Notes under the pieces: generated by a model
Database searches by the model: none
The model's input: only the letters and a program-made list of their open reading frames with translations
Told to the model about the DNA's origin: nothing
DNA from: Struthio camelus
Taxonomy: Eukaryota; Chordata; Aves; Struthioniformes; Struthionidae
Direction: 5' to 3'
Assembly (NCBI RefSeq): GCF_040807025.1
Contig: NC_090942.1
Location: 200,810,747-200,874,746 of the forward strand
DNA length: 64,000 nt
Shown: positions 47,463-60,700 of the stretch, one piece after another
Layout: the number at the start of each line of letters is the position of its first letter
Numbering within the stretch: the stretch's first letter is position 1
Program-made: the position numbers and the translations under genes

Positions 47463-50400
47463 GTCAACCTCGCATTATAAAAGCTTCATCCTGCGTTGCT
47501 GCAACCAGTGAAGCTTTCTGGAACTAATTTCTAGGCTGCAGGGTAGGATCCAGACTCCTGCAGTGTTAGCCTCTCTGCTTACAGGGAAGGAGGCAGGCGA
47601 GGAGGATGGCAGCAGCAGCCCACGAGGCCGTTTGCTGTATTCTGGTCAACTAGGAGAAGCAGCATGCGCAAAAGACCAGAGCTCAAATAACTTGCCACTC
47701 TAATCTTCAAATGAAGTATTACCCCTGTGGGTTTGATTCACCCGCTACACTACCCCGCAAGGATATTGACGTTATCTGGCGAAAGCAATAATACAGTCAA
47801 ATGGAGTAGTGAAACAGACAGACCATGCTTATTTTCTCCCTTTGCATGATATATGATGATCTGTTTCTGGAGTTGCTACAAAACTACACTTGAGAGCAAA
47901 AAAGAGAAAGGATAAGTAAGTTTTAAGATACTGTTTCACACTGAATCATTTGCCATTTCCCAAATTGTCTACGGGACATTAGCTAGTAAATATTTTATAC
48001 TGTGATCTTTCTGCAGTCCTCCAAATACAGTAGCTGAACATTTAAAGTTTAATTCACTATATTTAATTTATTGCTTTCTTTGAACCAATGTTCACCGATA
48101 TTTACTAGTTGTCTGAAAGCAAATTAATTGCATGAAAGACATATGTTACCTTTCAGACCCTAATGTGCCTTTAGGCAAGTGACATGTCTCTTTTATGATC
48201 CCCCTAATGGACTGAGCATCTGACACAGCGTAGACAGAACAAAGCCATCACATTTCACTGCCAAAGCTCACTATGGATCCAGATTTTTGAGCTGCCAAGT
48301 GCCTTCACTTCCCACAGAAGCTGTTCAATGCTTTGTGAAAGATGCTCAGACTGTTTCAGGATGAGGTGTAACTTCTGCAGGATCCAGAAATAAGAACCTA
48401 ATTTCAAACTTCAATGTAAATCCGTGGGCTGACATGTACCTCACTAGTTAGTAAAGATTTGAATAATCTTTGGGTACATGATTTCCAAGGCTCAGGTAAA
48501 GGGAGAGAAGCTGGAATAAGGATAATAGGAAAGGGGTAAGGAGATATTTCAAGTGTTTTAAATCACAGCCAAAGGCATGATGAGGAAAAAGGAGACTTTT
48601 GTATCTTCTCCAGTTCCAGTTAACTCAGTGATCCTTGTGTGTCAATTTAAGGTGTGCAAATGAGACTTAGAAAGTCCCCAACAGGCTCCCAGGGAGAGAA
48701 GTGCTGTTCTCTCCACCTCCTCCAGTCATTACTGGTAGTTCTCTATACCTACACCAGGAAAAAGTCATCCGTCGTGAAGTTGTTCATGGTGACTAAGGCA
48801 TGGATATGCGGATGGGTACAATACCATTTAGTGCTTTAGCAGTGATCCATATAAGGTTAGCACTGTTTCAGCCTGACTACTGTTTTGACCTGCTCTACTA
48901 CAGCTCCCTTCCTTCCCACTTCTAGGCTGGGCTCATACCAATGAACTTGAGACACCAGCCACAGCCTGTAGCTCTAAATCTACACTGTCTTTATAGTCAG
49001 TGAAAGCAGCTTCTGACTTACTGTACATGCCTGTAACAAACATAACATGAATGGCCCCATCAAATCGCCCAGTTCTTTCTTTATAGTCTGTGGACTATCA
49101 AGAGACCTCAAACTGACTAGCTCGGGTGCCTGTGCCGTAATGTTTAGTGTCAGTTCTCAGTGCTGTGGTCTGCTCCGCCTTGTTCTCTTCTCATACCCTA
49201 TGCATGCAGCAATTGTGCCTGGAGAACAATACCTGGGCAAGCATTACGCCAAAGTAACAGCTTTCCTAAGTCTGGAGTTAAGCCTTGCTGAAAAGGTGGC
49301 ACAAAGCAGCTTCAGAGTTAAATGCTACAGGGCCACGAGCTCGCTTTGGGGACTGAGACTGATATCTACACTGTGAGAAACGTCTCCTGTCTTTACTTGT
49401 TGAAAAGAATTACAAATACCTCCCCCTTGCTGGCACCACAAGTACCAGTCCAGGCAGGGTTGCCCCCTCCTTTGCTCCTCCTGAAATAGCTCGAGGCACT
49501 CTGCTGTCACCAGGCATCTAACACGGGGAACATGAAAGTCTCCTGAAAAGAGCAAACCATGGCCTCGTGCATCCCCAGCCACAGCCTTGTGCATCCCCAA
49601 CCATGACCTTGTGTCTCCTCAGCTGCAGCCCCTATGTCCCCAGCTGCTGGTTCCTGCACTGCTGTGTAAGGCCATGCAGCAGAGGTGACAGGCTGTCCCA
49701 GTGCCCCGAGTCAGCTGCCCTGAGGCTGTGCTCTGCGTGTGCATCGTGGCCTGCCACGGGAGGCCTGAAAGCGAACAGCATACGCTCAGTTTATATAGCA
49801 ACTGAGAAAAAAAAAAAATAGCTTGGTAGAGGGTGGAAGATAAAGCCTTCTGCAGGCTTGAGGAGAAGATGCTGCAAAACAGGAGTGACTTGGGAGGAAG
49901 AAGGAGTTGTTGGCAATCCACCAAATAGGCTTCTCCTCTTGTCGCTGCTGTGTGGTCACCTCTTCCTGGCCCTGGAGCCTGTCACCAGGTCTCTTCTGGA
50001 AAGCCCTTCTGCAGCTGAGTAATCCCAGGGGTGACAACCTGCCCCTGAAACTGAAGGTGTCTCCTGTAAAAATCACATAGCATACAAAGTCCTCCTTATG
50101 CTTTGGTGTAGGCTTCCACCACTATGCACCATGGCTACCCACCACATGTCAAAGCTCTCTCTCTTGCTAGTTTTCTTGCAAAGCTCTCTGGTTAGTTTTA
50201 CCAGGCAGGTGCAACAGGAATTCTCCAGAAAAAGCACTGGCTGTGTCTAATCCAGGAGTAATTCTAATCATCCAGGTACAAACTCTGGCCATATCCTGAC
50301 TGTTAGGATCAAAGTTGGGTTCCCAGCGTACTCATTTCTTTTTGAAGGAAGCCCAGACATGCAAACAGGGAGAAGGGTAACTCTGCATATCAGTAGTTCC

Positions 50401-53400
50401 CCTGACTGCCTAATGAGGGGACTGAAACTGCAGGGCATCCCACAGAGCACACCTGCTCCAAAGTCCGGACACAGCCATCATGGCTCCCTCAAAATGATGA
50501 CCTCTGCAATGTGACCTGCTGAACCCTGCTTCCGGTTCATAGCCTGCAAGATGCGTCTCTGCTTGTGTCACTGTATGAACTGCCTTCTTCTGAGTGCAAG
50601 AAATGGGGCCTGGGAACGAAGGTTTTGCCTACAGCTCCAGTGAGGAGATAGAGGTTGCCACATGCCTGGGAATAGGTATATAGATACTACTAAATGCCTA
50701 GTGTATAATCTGAGCTGTATTTTTAAATGGTACAGGAAGGTGCTGTGTTTGATTCCACAGTGTCTAATGGATCTCCATGGAGGGAAATCAATGCCATTAA
50801 TATTGGAACACTGCTCTGTTTTTCACTGCCTCTCAGCGTCGATCAATCACTTCAGGCTGCTGCTGTTTCACTCACTGTCCAGACGGCAATACTCGGTGCT
50901 TATATTTTTTTAAGGTCTTGTATATTAGAGAGAAAAGCAAGTTCTTTCCAGCTTTAAGCAGCATATCAGTCTCTGCTTGGTAGCAACCATACACAAAAAT
51001 AGCCCTGTGTTTCTGTGATGGGACAGTGCAAGACTTGGGCAGGCATTCAATGCTTTTTCTCTCCAACAAGCACAGATTATTTGTAAGTGTTTAGTTTTCT
51101 CGTCACTGAAATGAAGGCTAGGCCAAGCTAACTGTGGCAGCTGGTCTCTTATGTGCTTCCTTCTGCATGACAGTGGGAGCCAAGGAAGAACACTCTTCTC
51201 TAATGGAAAACACAAGGAAGGTCAAGGGAATCTAACTAGTCACCCTGGGACATAAGCTTGCTCAGATACGTTGACGCTCACTCCTCTGCTGAGCAACGCA
51301 ACGAGCACAAGGAAACACTGAGGAAAAACTTTCGTCTTTGAGAAACTAACTATGTAACTCGTGTCTCTTATGAAGGGTCTTCCTAGACTATCTTTAGAAG
51401 ATCATCCATGCATTATTTTATTTCCTCTCTTACACAGGAAAACGTGTGGTCAAACATCAGTAGATATATTCCTGTGTTTAGAAGGGCATTTATGCCTCCT
51501 CTTGCATTAAGATTGGTGTTTTTCTTTAAAGTAACAGACCTGAGAATGATGCAACTGGGTATATGAATACATCAGATTTGGAAGGAGGAGAGTGTTAAGT
51601 GTAAGTTTCCTGTTTTTGACCTTGGCTAGTGCTAAAGACTCAAAGTCATTGCCTCATTTTTGCACCAACCATATGTTTTTAAGGGAGGCTGACTTAGCAA
51701 GCTTGAAGACTCAGCTGGAGACAGTGAGATTGTCACAGATTGTCACTGATCCCAGCAGACTGACTGTGATTCTTCACCTACTGAAAGCACAGGGCAGTTT
51801 CGTCCATCTTCAGAAAGCTACACAATCGATATATGACCATGCTTACTGTTTCAGGTTAACAGATGAGTTTACCTGCTGCCCTAGTGCCTCTGAAACTTCC
51901 TTTAATAGCCATTGTCTTTGAATGACATTAGCCGTACCAAACCAAGAAAATAATTGAAAAGTAATACTTCTGATATTGTCTCTACACTGATTTAATAAAA
52001 ATTAGTTGGCATTTCTGTAGTCAGCAAAGGGTTTTCCTGAGCTTGTATTATTCTGTCTTAGCATTCATAATCCAGAAATACTAAACTTCCCTTTATTATA
52101 AAGGGGGAAATCCTTCTTTTCTGTCATTAGCACTAAGTTCTGCTTTTTCAAAAATCAGTGGGAAAATTCCTTTCTCTTCTATTACAGAGGCAGATCCTAT
52201 TCTTCTTAAAATGGAAGGTTGTAGTGCATGTTTTATGCGCTTTGCAGCTTTGCTGTAATTTAACATCAAGGTTATGCAGTTTCCATGTATTCTTTTGAAT
52301 ACTGTCAACATCCTTATGAACAACTAGCTTAAAACTTCACCGGTTGCTATTCTGAAGGATTTCTTGCATGAAGACATCATCTTCCATTGCTTTTTTGATT
52401 GTAGTTATTACTACAAAACCGTCCTCAGTTGTAGGTATGTGTCATTTTGGCAGGTGCTACTCAGACACCTAATAAGAGACATGCCTCGCCTATGTGCATT
52501 TACTGTAGGTAGCCAAGATTACTCAGTAAATATGACTCTGCTAAAGACTATGGAAACAATACATGTTTCATGTAGCACTTCTCTAGTTCTTCATTCTCCT
52601 TTTCTGGATTCATTGGTTCGTTTTAAAGCTTTTTTATGCTTATGTGACTGTCTCCACGTTCCCCCACCTTTCTTCACCATTGACTATCTTGTTAAGCTGA
52701 GTTGTTGCATCAAAGCAAATCCCAGTCTGATAAGAGGCAATAACATGATAAGCAGGTTTTCTGCCTCATTGGTAGGTTGCTTGATTCAGCTGATATATCT
52801 CTAAATTATGATTGGCTCAGTTTCCCAGATATGGTCATTTGGTTATAATGTGTCTCTGGTGCTCTGTTAACTTAACAGGCCTGAATAATCAGAAGACAGT
52901 GATCATAAAGACAGGCAGCCCTGTCTCTTAATATGAACCTTAAACTTCCTTGGAAAAGCTTCAGCACCTGTAGGAAATAAAACTACATCTAGCGGAATAT
53001 TATATCTGTCGCATAGAATTATATCCATTGGGAATATGCAGTCAGAGCTTTCTAGCTAAGATGACCTCTTTGTTAGGGCAAGAAATGCCACATGATCTTT
53101 ATGCTACCTCAGTGTTCTGCTTTTAAAATATCCCTTGCTGACAGATCTAGATATATGAATCAGAAAAAGTCCTTGCTAGTAAGCTCCAGCCCTGAGGGAG
53201 TCCCAGGTAAGTCTCAGCTACAAGCCTCTACAAGCAATCAACCTGTGTTGTGAGCCACCTGGGTCATCTACCAGTGCCAACTGTGAGGGTAGACACTTGC
53301 CCAAAGGGAACTGCAGTCACTTTTCATGAGACAGCAAAAATTATCCCTCTCTGTTGACCCAGATTGCTTTGAAGTGATAATGCCCAGCAAGAAAAGACTC

Positions 53401-56400
53401 TGGATTCCAGCTCCAGTCCCTAACTAGATCATCCATTCCATTTAATAGGGCAAAATCGCCGTGGCATCTTCCTAGCATTGGGTGATCCATAAAGAAAAAA
53501 GCCTTTATCACTCTGCCCTCAGCACTAGTACTCTTAAGCTCAGCCCCACTCCCAACACGGCTCCACAGACTGCAGCCCTTACCTGAGAACAGCCTGCGTC
53601 CAGGTCTATCATAAATGCCGCATTCTCATCTCTCAATGGGTCATGGACAGAAGGAAACCTGAGATAACCTTGGCCAGTTCAGAACAGTCTGGATTAAGGC
53701 TCTTGGACCTGGAAATGAGTGAGGAGTTAGCTGAGGGCTTGAATCACTACTGTAACAAGTTTGTGCCTCGCTGCTATCAAGGAAATGGGAAGGCCCCCTA
53801 GCCCCGATGGGCTGAGGACAACAGCTCAAACCATTGGAGATGAAGTCAAGAACCATTACTGTTCTGTCTTTTTGTGTGTGATTGATGTGGTCGACCTGGA
53901 AAGGTCCTTTACAGCTGCATTTACCACTTACTACTGTGACTAAATGCAAGAGAGTGGTGGGTGAGGCAGATCCCCTACTCTGCAGAGCTGCAAGACCAGA
54001 ACTCCCTGCAGCGAGTGTAGGGAGAAAGATGTAATGTCTAATTTAGACATCTTTAGTAAACAGTCTAGAGAAGACCTTAATTTCTTTCCACTGATGGTGG
54101 TTAATGCGCTGACTAAACCCTTTCAGAGCCATCTATTCCTCAGGCTTTGTAGAAAAGACAGGTGCTAAACAGATGCTCTGAATTGCACTTTTATGGTATG
54201 CCACAGTAGATGGCATGAGGCCCACTCGGTGTTCCCTCTTTGTCCACCTCAAAATCAAAATGGTCTGTGGCAGAACTGTAACATTAGAAGTCGATCAGGA
54301 AATGAAGAAACACTGGTCTGGCACTTTATGTCTCCACAATCAGAATGGTTCTTCCCATAGATGTCCACAACCAGAGTTCTTGAACTTGGAATAGACGGGA
54401 AGATAAGGAATTCTCTTGGGGCCTCAGCATGTATCTCGGAGATGTATACCAAGTGGTGAAAGAGGGAGGTGAAAAGCCCCAGAAAACTTCAATCTGATTG
54501 CTGTCTTCACCTTCTTCACTTTTCTCTACCTTCCACCCCATGCACATACATTTATGAAATTCTCTTCCCTTTAGCAGTGAAAGGAAGATTCCTTTCTTGT
54601 ATGAAGAAAGCAACATCTTAAGTCTGCGATGCCCTTTGGCAGCTCATCCCTTCTGTTGCCATTGATTTCGAAAAACCATTGCATTCTATAGAGGTTGGAT
54701 CTCAGACTGGGCACAAGGGCTGGAAGCCCTGGGAGACAAAATTCCGTTGGAAAGTCAGAGTTTAGGAGGCAGGATTGCAGGTCCCTGAATGCACAGCAAG
54801 AAACCAGGGGACTAGGAGAACCCCAGCACACAGCCACTCGGCAACATTTCCACAACCCTAATGGGGGTGCCCACAGCTCCATACCTGAGAACCCAAGTGA
54901 GAGGCAACTTTTACTGGACATCAGAGCTCTGACTTCTCCAGAGCCTGGGCTCAAGCCTGCAGCTCTGCAACAGGCATCTACAAGGCTTGGGAACCGCCAG
55001 GTCCCCAACTCCAATCCAATTCATTGGTCAAGGATAGCCTTGACTCAGCAGATCCTGGAAGTCTGGACTACCTCACTGCCTGAAAGATAAGCTGGCAAGA
55101 TATCACAGTCATATCCGATGGACATCTGCCCATGTGACATTGAAATGAATATATGTTGCAGAATATTCTGACTCCTGCAGACTGACATTCGTGCCTGAAA
55201 ATCTCTCATTGCCCGACTCCCAGCCAGCCCTCGCTCTGTGCTTAGCCCTGCTTGCTGGGAATCAAAGCGGGCCTCCCACACAGCTCAGTTTGCCTTCATA
55301 TCAATCAAAGCAGACACCACTGCTTTGACGTTTTTCACAGGTCGTGATTCCACTTGACACGCAGTAAATGCTGTCGTCCATGTGGGGAGCCGTGGTGGAG
55401 AACTTTTCTGTCAAGTACTAACTTGGGAGCTGATGACCTTCGTGTTTACGCTGGTGAGGATAGGTAGAGGGTGTCAGTAGTGTGATCGAAGTGCGTTCAC
55501 TGAAGAAAGAATTAATAATATCTGCTCTTTCTTTTACACTTCTCTAAGACTCAGTCAACCCCAGCATCATGATTGATGGCATGAGCAAATCATTATTGGC
55601 GCCGTCTCGAAGGCAGGTGCCTATTAATGAAATGAAAAGACAAGGATGAAGGTGTCTTGCCAGGGCTCACAACTCCCCTATCAGTGCTGGGAAGTCGAAG
55701 TGAGTGGCTTGTTTAGGGGGGTGTATTTGCTGACAAAAGTCTATGCAAACAAGTACCTTGCGAGAACATACAAGGAACAGCTGCTCTGTATCTGGGAAAG
55801 GTAAATGCAGTTTGCAGAGCAAACTCACTCTAATTCAGGCAAATACTGTTACAAGCACTGTAGCTGAAAAGAAAACACGTTTACTGGGATGTTAACATGA
55901 CTGGTAACAAGTGCAAGGAAATGGGGAAAATGCCTGTGTCTGTGAGACTAACTGCCTGAAATAAATAATTCCTGCTAAGAAAATCCTTTTGCTTGCCAAA
56001 CATCCTTGGTACCTAGGATGGAAAGATGCTCTGCACATGGCAGGATCTGGCCTCTACACGTCCAGTCCAAATACTAGCTCCATACTTTTATTTGCAAAAA
56101 GTGCTTTTGACTTTTGGTGCTCATTTTGAGTTGCTCAAAGGGCTCAAGCTACAAAAGTGGGTGCTAAGCGTTTTCTGGAAATCAGGGGCTTTTGAAAGGT
56201 TGAAATTCAGTGTCCCGAATCACTCATCAATCAAAATTTGATCCTATGTCCCTTCCCACCTGAAGGACCACCAGCAGCAGGCCTCAGCACCCCCGAGTGA
56301 GAAGCCAAAGGAGAGGCAGAAATAGTTGCAAAATTTGAGGAGAGAGCCCCACCTCGTGGAAGTGTCTTCAGGCCTTCCTAGACCAAGGGCTTCGCTGGGC

Positions 56401-57711
56401 TGCTTGGGGGAAAGGACCTCCAACAACCTTGTGCCCCCCAAATCTTGCACACTCATTTCAGCCACGGTAACTTGTCTAACAAAAGGTTTTATCTCTGCCT
56501 ACAAACTTGGGGCTGGTATTTAAGAAATGCAGCAGCAGAAGCAAAGCTGCCTACATCCCCCATGGAGGTATGGCACATCTGGTTTTCTCTGTGAGGTGGA
56601 GGTGGTGCTCGTGTTTTCCTCTCCTATAGCACAATGTATTCAGTGCAAGCAAATATAAATGTCAATAATATTTGTGCGCTACTACTGGAAAAAGTTTGTT
56701 ATTCATTACAGTGTATGTACCCAGCTCATTCGCTTCTGCATACCCTGCCAAGCTGCCCTTTTCTGCCATGCAGGGCCCTCTGGGGCAGCCCCAGAGAGGG
56801 TCACTTGTGATGCCCGCACCTGGCTACGGGACACTTTCCCCAGCAGTGTAGCAGAGGGTGATATGCTCTTCTGGCTTTCCTAGATCTGTCACCATACTGA
56901 AACACAGGGACAGGGCTATCAGGCAGGTTTTTGATTTGCAGACAGAGAGCTGGTTGAAGGCCATGCCAAACATCCTTCATTTAGGTAAAGAGCAATTAAA
57001 TCACCTTTCATCTAGTTAGATATGGGAGCAATAGGAAGACACAGCCAGAGCAGATCTGAGCCACGTTGTTTGAGGTATTTCCCTACAATTGGCTCAAATA
57101 CTGGAGCTCCAGCTGGTGGGACCTGTGGGTCAGTGGTGGTCAGAAAACAAGAAGGAATATGACCTAGGAGAAGTTACACACCCATACCTCTTTGAGTCAG
57201 TGTATTAACTGGAGAGACAGGTAAGAATTTCTGCATAAAGAAATTACCCACTCCTCTTTTTTCCACCTGCACTCAGGGATGATGGTCTCTACAAGCTTTG
57301 TCCATGAATCACTGGGATCATAGCAACAGACCGCTCTTCTCCTCCTCCCAGAAACAGCTCAGGGAGCTGAGCCCTGAGCCCTGAGGGGCCCTGAGGGGCC
57401 CTGAGCCACTGCTTGGCACCAAACCAAACTGGGCAAACCCCCAGCAGAAATGTAAGCTGCTATGAAATCAGCAGCCAGTGCACTCAGTTTCGCAGAAAAC
57501 ACGCTCAGTCCTCTTGTGTCAGCACATGCAGATGGTAGGACTGACTCAGTTCAGTGATGTTTATTTGCTTTGTGTTGGCAATTTCTTATTTCTGTCAGGA
57601 AAACCAAGTAAGCTCATCTCATCCAGAAGCTTTTGACATATGCGATCGTGGATCCTGAAGGGGCTTATTTAGTTGGAGTTAAAGATGTAGAAAATCTTCC
57701 TCCTTTATGGC

Positions 57712-57713
<2 letters not shown>
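47463..57713. other. Gene-free intergenic stretch
   Basis: No recognisable coding exon was found on either strand. The larger open frames (146 residues at 52364-52804, 147 at 54571-55014 minus, 131 at 54695-55090) overlap one another on opposite strands or lack motifs and flanking splice logic. A short CCTGAG(GGGC) tandem stretch lies at 57368-57405. The rest is ordinary intergenic sequence as far as can be seen. Confidence 0.55.

Positions 57714-57749
<36 letters not shown>
57714..57749 (+). repeat. (CA)n microsatellite
   Basis: About 17-18 uninterrupted CA units occur here; this is likely a polymorphic marker. Confidence 0.95.
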
Positions 57750-57753
<4 letters not shown>

Positions 57754-60700
57754 GGAATATCAATGGTGTCCTTTGATACAGTTGACTTAAGCAGGGATGA
57801 TCACGTCTCATGCTGCTTGGCTGAATTCTTTTTTTTTTTTTAATTCGCGTTTTTCTATCCTATGTTTTAATGGTTAAAACTCCTTCAAACTACAGAGGTG
57901 GCTCAAAAAGCCATGATTTTGCACCCCTGAGCACAGTGCTACACAGAGGTTCCCCGGACAGGACAGCCCGGCTGTCCGTCGCACCCTGCAGCTCTCTGGA
58001 GGAAGAGCGGAGGGACAGCCAACGTCACTGCTGCATTCACCTGACGCTGTCCCCGCTCCTGACGAACAGAAGTGATGTTGGCTTTTGCAGCCCCTAACAC
58101 ACACGGGAGAGAACGGCGGCTTTGGGACTCACAGGCAGCTCTCCCAAAAGCAGTCCACAGGCTGCCAACGTCAGCAGTGCTCCTGCGCTGCGACTGCGAC
58201 CGCTTCGACAGTGGCGCTGGCCTAAGGAGGGTGACTCCCTGCTCAGGCTGGGGCCAAAGCTGGTTTGTCACTCCCTCCACCGAATTTGTCCTGTGAGGAA
58301 AGGACTTGCTGAGCACTTTCCCATTTCTTTAGGCTGGAAGCTCCCAGTTTTGTTCAGGAAATATCGTTAGTTGGTAAAACGTGGAGTAGCAACATTCACC
58401 CAAAATGTCACCTGTGTGTAACAAAATCCCTTGGAAGGCCACGTCCAAAAGCGTTGTGGGCTGCAAATGGCCTGCTCCAGGCACCTGGGTGGCCTTAGAC
58501 AGGCTGCCCACTTCTCCCCACGTGCTACCTGCTCCCAGCGCCTGCTCCGGAGCAGCCGAAGAGCCTGGGGAGGCTCCTGGCGCCGTCGGCGAGCGCCGAG
58601 TGAAACCAGCAGGGAGGTCTCCCAAACACGTGGTGCCGAGCTGGTGCCCACGGGAGGGGAGAGCACGCCGGCGGGGCCAGCAGGGGCGAGGGGACCCGGG
58701 GGGGCGTTCAGGCATGGGAGCCCCGAGCACCCCCGTGCTCCGGTACGCGGTGTCCACCTGGCCGAGATGCCAGCGGGCGCCGGCGTGTCCGCTGGCCGTC
58801 CCTCACACCCGCACCTTCGCGAGAAGGCAGGTATTTACCGTCACGCAGGTGTCAGCCAAAGCTGCAGCCTTCTGTCGGACCACAGCAGCATCAAAACCAC
58901 AGAACAAGCCCAAACTGCCTCCTGATAAACGGCGCAAGGCATAAGCTTGGCTATGGCTAAATTTCTTGCAGCAAAAACCCAGGGGCTAAGCAGAATGCTT
59001 ATATTTAGAATTAATAATAGACACTTAGGGACTGGGTTTTGAGGGGATTGTAGGTTTTTGTTTTTAAACGTTTTATGGAAAGACTGAGCAAACACCATTA
59101 GCCAGTTCAGGGCTTATTAATAATTAAGCTGGATAACGCTGAGCTGCTTTCAATTGATTTTTGGAGGGAAAAAAAAACAAGCTGGAAGCTTTGTTTCCAT
59201 AAGATATGCGTTTAAAGAGGACTGATATGGGGCTGGCGATCTCAAGCCTTTATACCCTGGGAGGGAGCAGGAGTCCTTCGGCGCTGGCGGCTGCTCTGCC
59301 TCGGGGGACTGGAGGGTGACTGTCCACCGGGGACATCCGCAGCCCTGTCACCCCCATGGCAGGGGATGGAGGACAGAGCGATGGTCGAGACCAAATGAAG
59401 AGTCTTCTCTCGAGGGCATAATCCTGCTGGCGTGTTGCTCAGGGCCAGGCAGCAGCGCTGGCTGGGGCTCTTGGGGCTGTGCCGGTAGGAGCTGATAGAG
59501 ACGTTTCCTCCCTCTCAGGCTCCCTCCTTGCGGTGGCCGCTGCATGCAGCCCCTCAGCGTGCTCGCCAGCATCGCTCAGAGGAGTTTCCACATTTGGCCC
59601 ATCTCCTCCAAAGCCAAAATGCCCCCCGCTTACTCGGGCGCACGCCGCGAAGGCGGTGTCCTGCGTGTTTGTCCTGTGTGTTTTGGGTATGTTTTCTCTC
59701 GGTACGTGGTGCAGGGGTGACATCTGCCGACCGGTGGCTCTGTGGCTGTGGCAGCGTGGCTGCGACCCCGCGCTGCTGCACTGATGTGTAATGTTATTAC
59801 TGCTCAACCTGCTTATGGTCTTTCGATAGCCCTGCGTTTTCCACAGGAAAAATGAAAAACAGCGCCAAGAGTAAAATTGTCAAGGCTTTTTGTGGACTCT
59901 GCTTAAGTTAGCATTAACCAATGACTTTTAAAGTACAGGATTCGTTTCTATTATTAATTCTTTCAGCAGGTATCTTTTGTTTCCTTTTCTTTTTTTATGA
60001 CTCTAAATAAAACTGTGTCAATAAAACAATACCTGAGATTGTATGCTGTCATAACGTCTCGTTTACCTGTCCCAAGGTAAAAGTCAATAAACCTTTTATA
60101 ATTGTATGAAGAATGTATTTGCCATATCAGGATATTTCTCCGGTTTTTGACAAGAGGCCCAGAATTGTTTTTCAAGTAGAGCAGTGTATATTTGTAGGAA
60201 ATCTTTAAACTTGAGTGGAGATTTACCCGCCTGTAATTAAGATTAGATTCTCGATCTGTTTTCTTTCACTGAAAATTCACAACCAATCCAAAGCAATTAA
60301 ATACATGAAAAAAACCAGTGACGTCTTCTTCATAGAAAGACGCAGCTGCTGGTCTTAGGATTTCTTCTAAATGGTCATTTCTCTAATGTTTTTTTACCTT
60401 TGGAAGCATGGAAGGTAAAGCTAATAAAAAGCTGTGTTACCATGCCTAACTGCCTCTAGAAAAGAGAATAATAATTAATCCAAGAAATAATAAGCAAAAA
60501 GTAAATATTTGGATTCTCTGAAAGAGCAAGCAGTTCCAGGCTGGTGATTTCTGATTTGACGCAATACTCTAGTCCTGTAGTCAAGCTTCAGGGAGTAACA
60601 CTTGGATCCATCCTCAGCAAATTGCCTTGGCTGGACATGGTTCACTCAGTGCGTGGATATAGGCATAGACCCGCTAGAAGTCTGTAACTGTAGCAGTATT

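Noticed and set aside
54571-55090. Overlapping 147- and 131-residue frames on opposite strands
   Set aside because: Neither has a family motif. Opposite-strand open frames in moderately GC-rich sequence are expected by chance; a decayed repeat is possible but could not be named.
58405-58944. 179-residue frame in a GC-rich patch
   Set aside because: Competing frames of similar size (164 and 142 residues) exist on both strands and no domain is visible.
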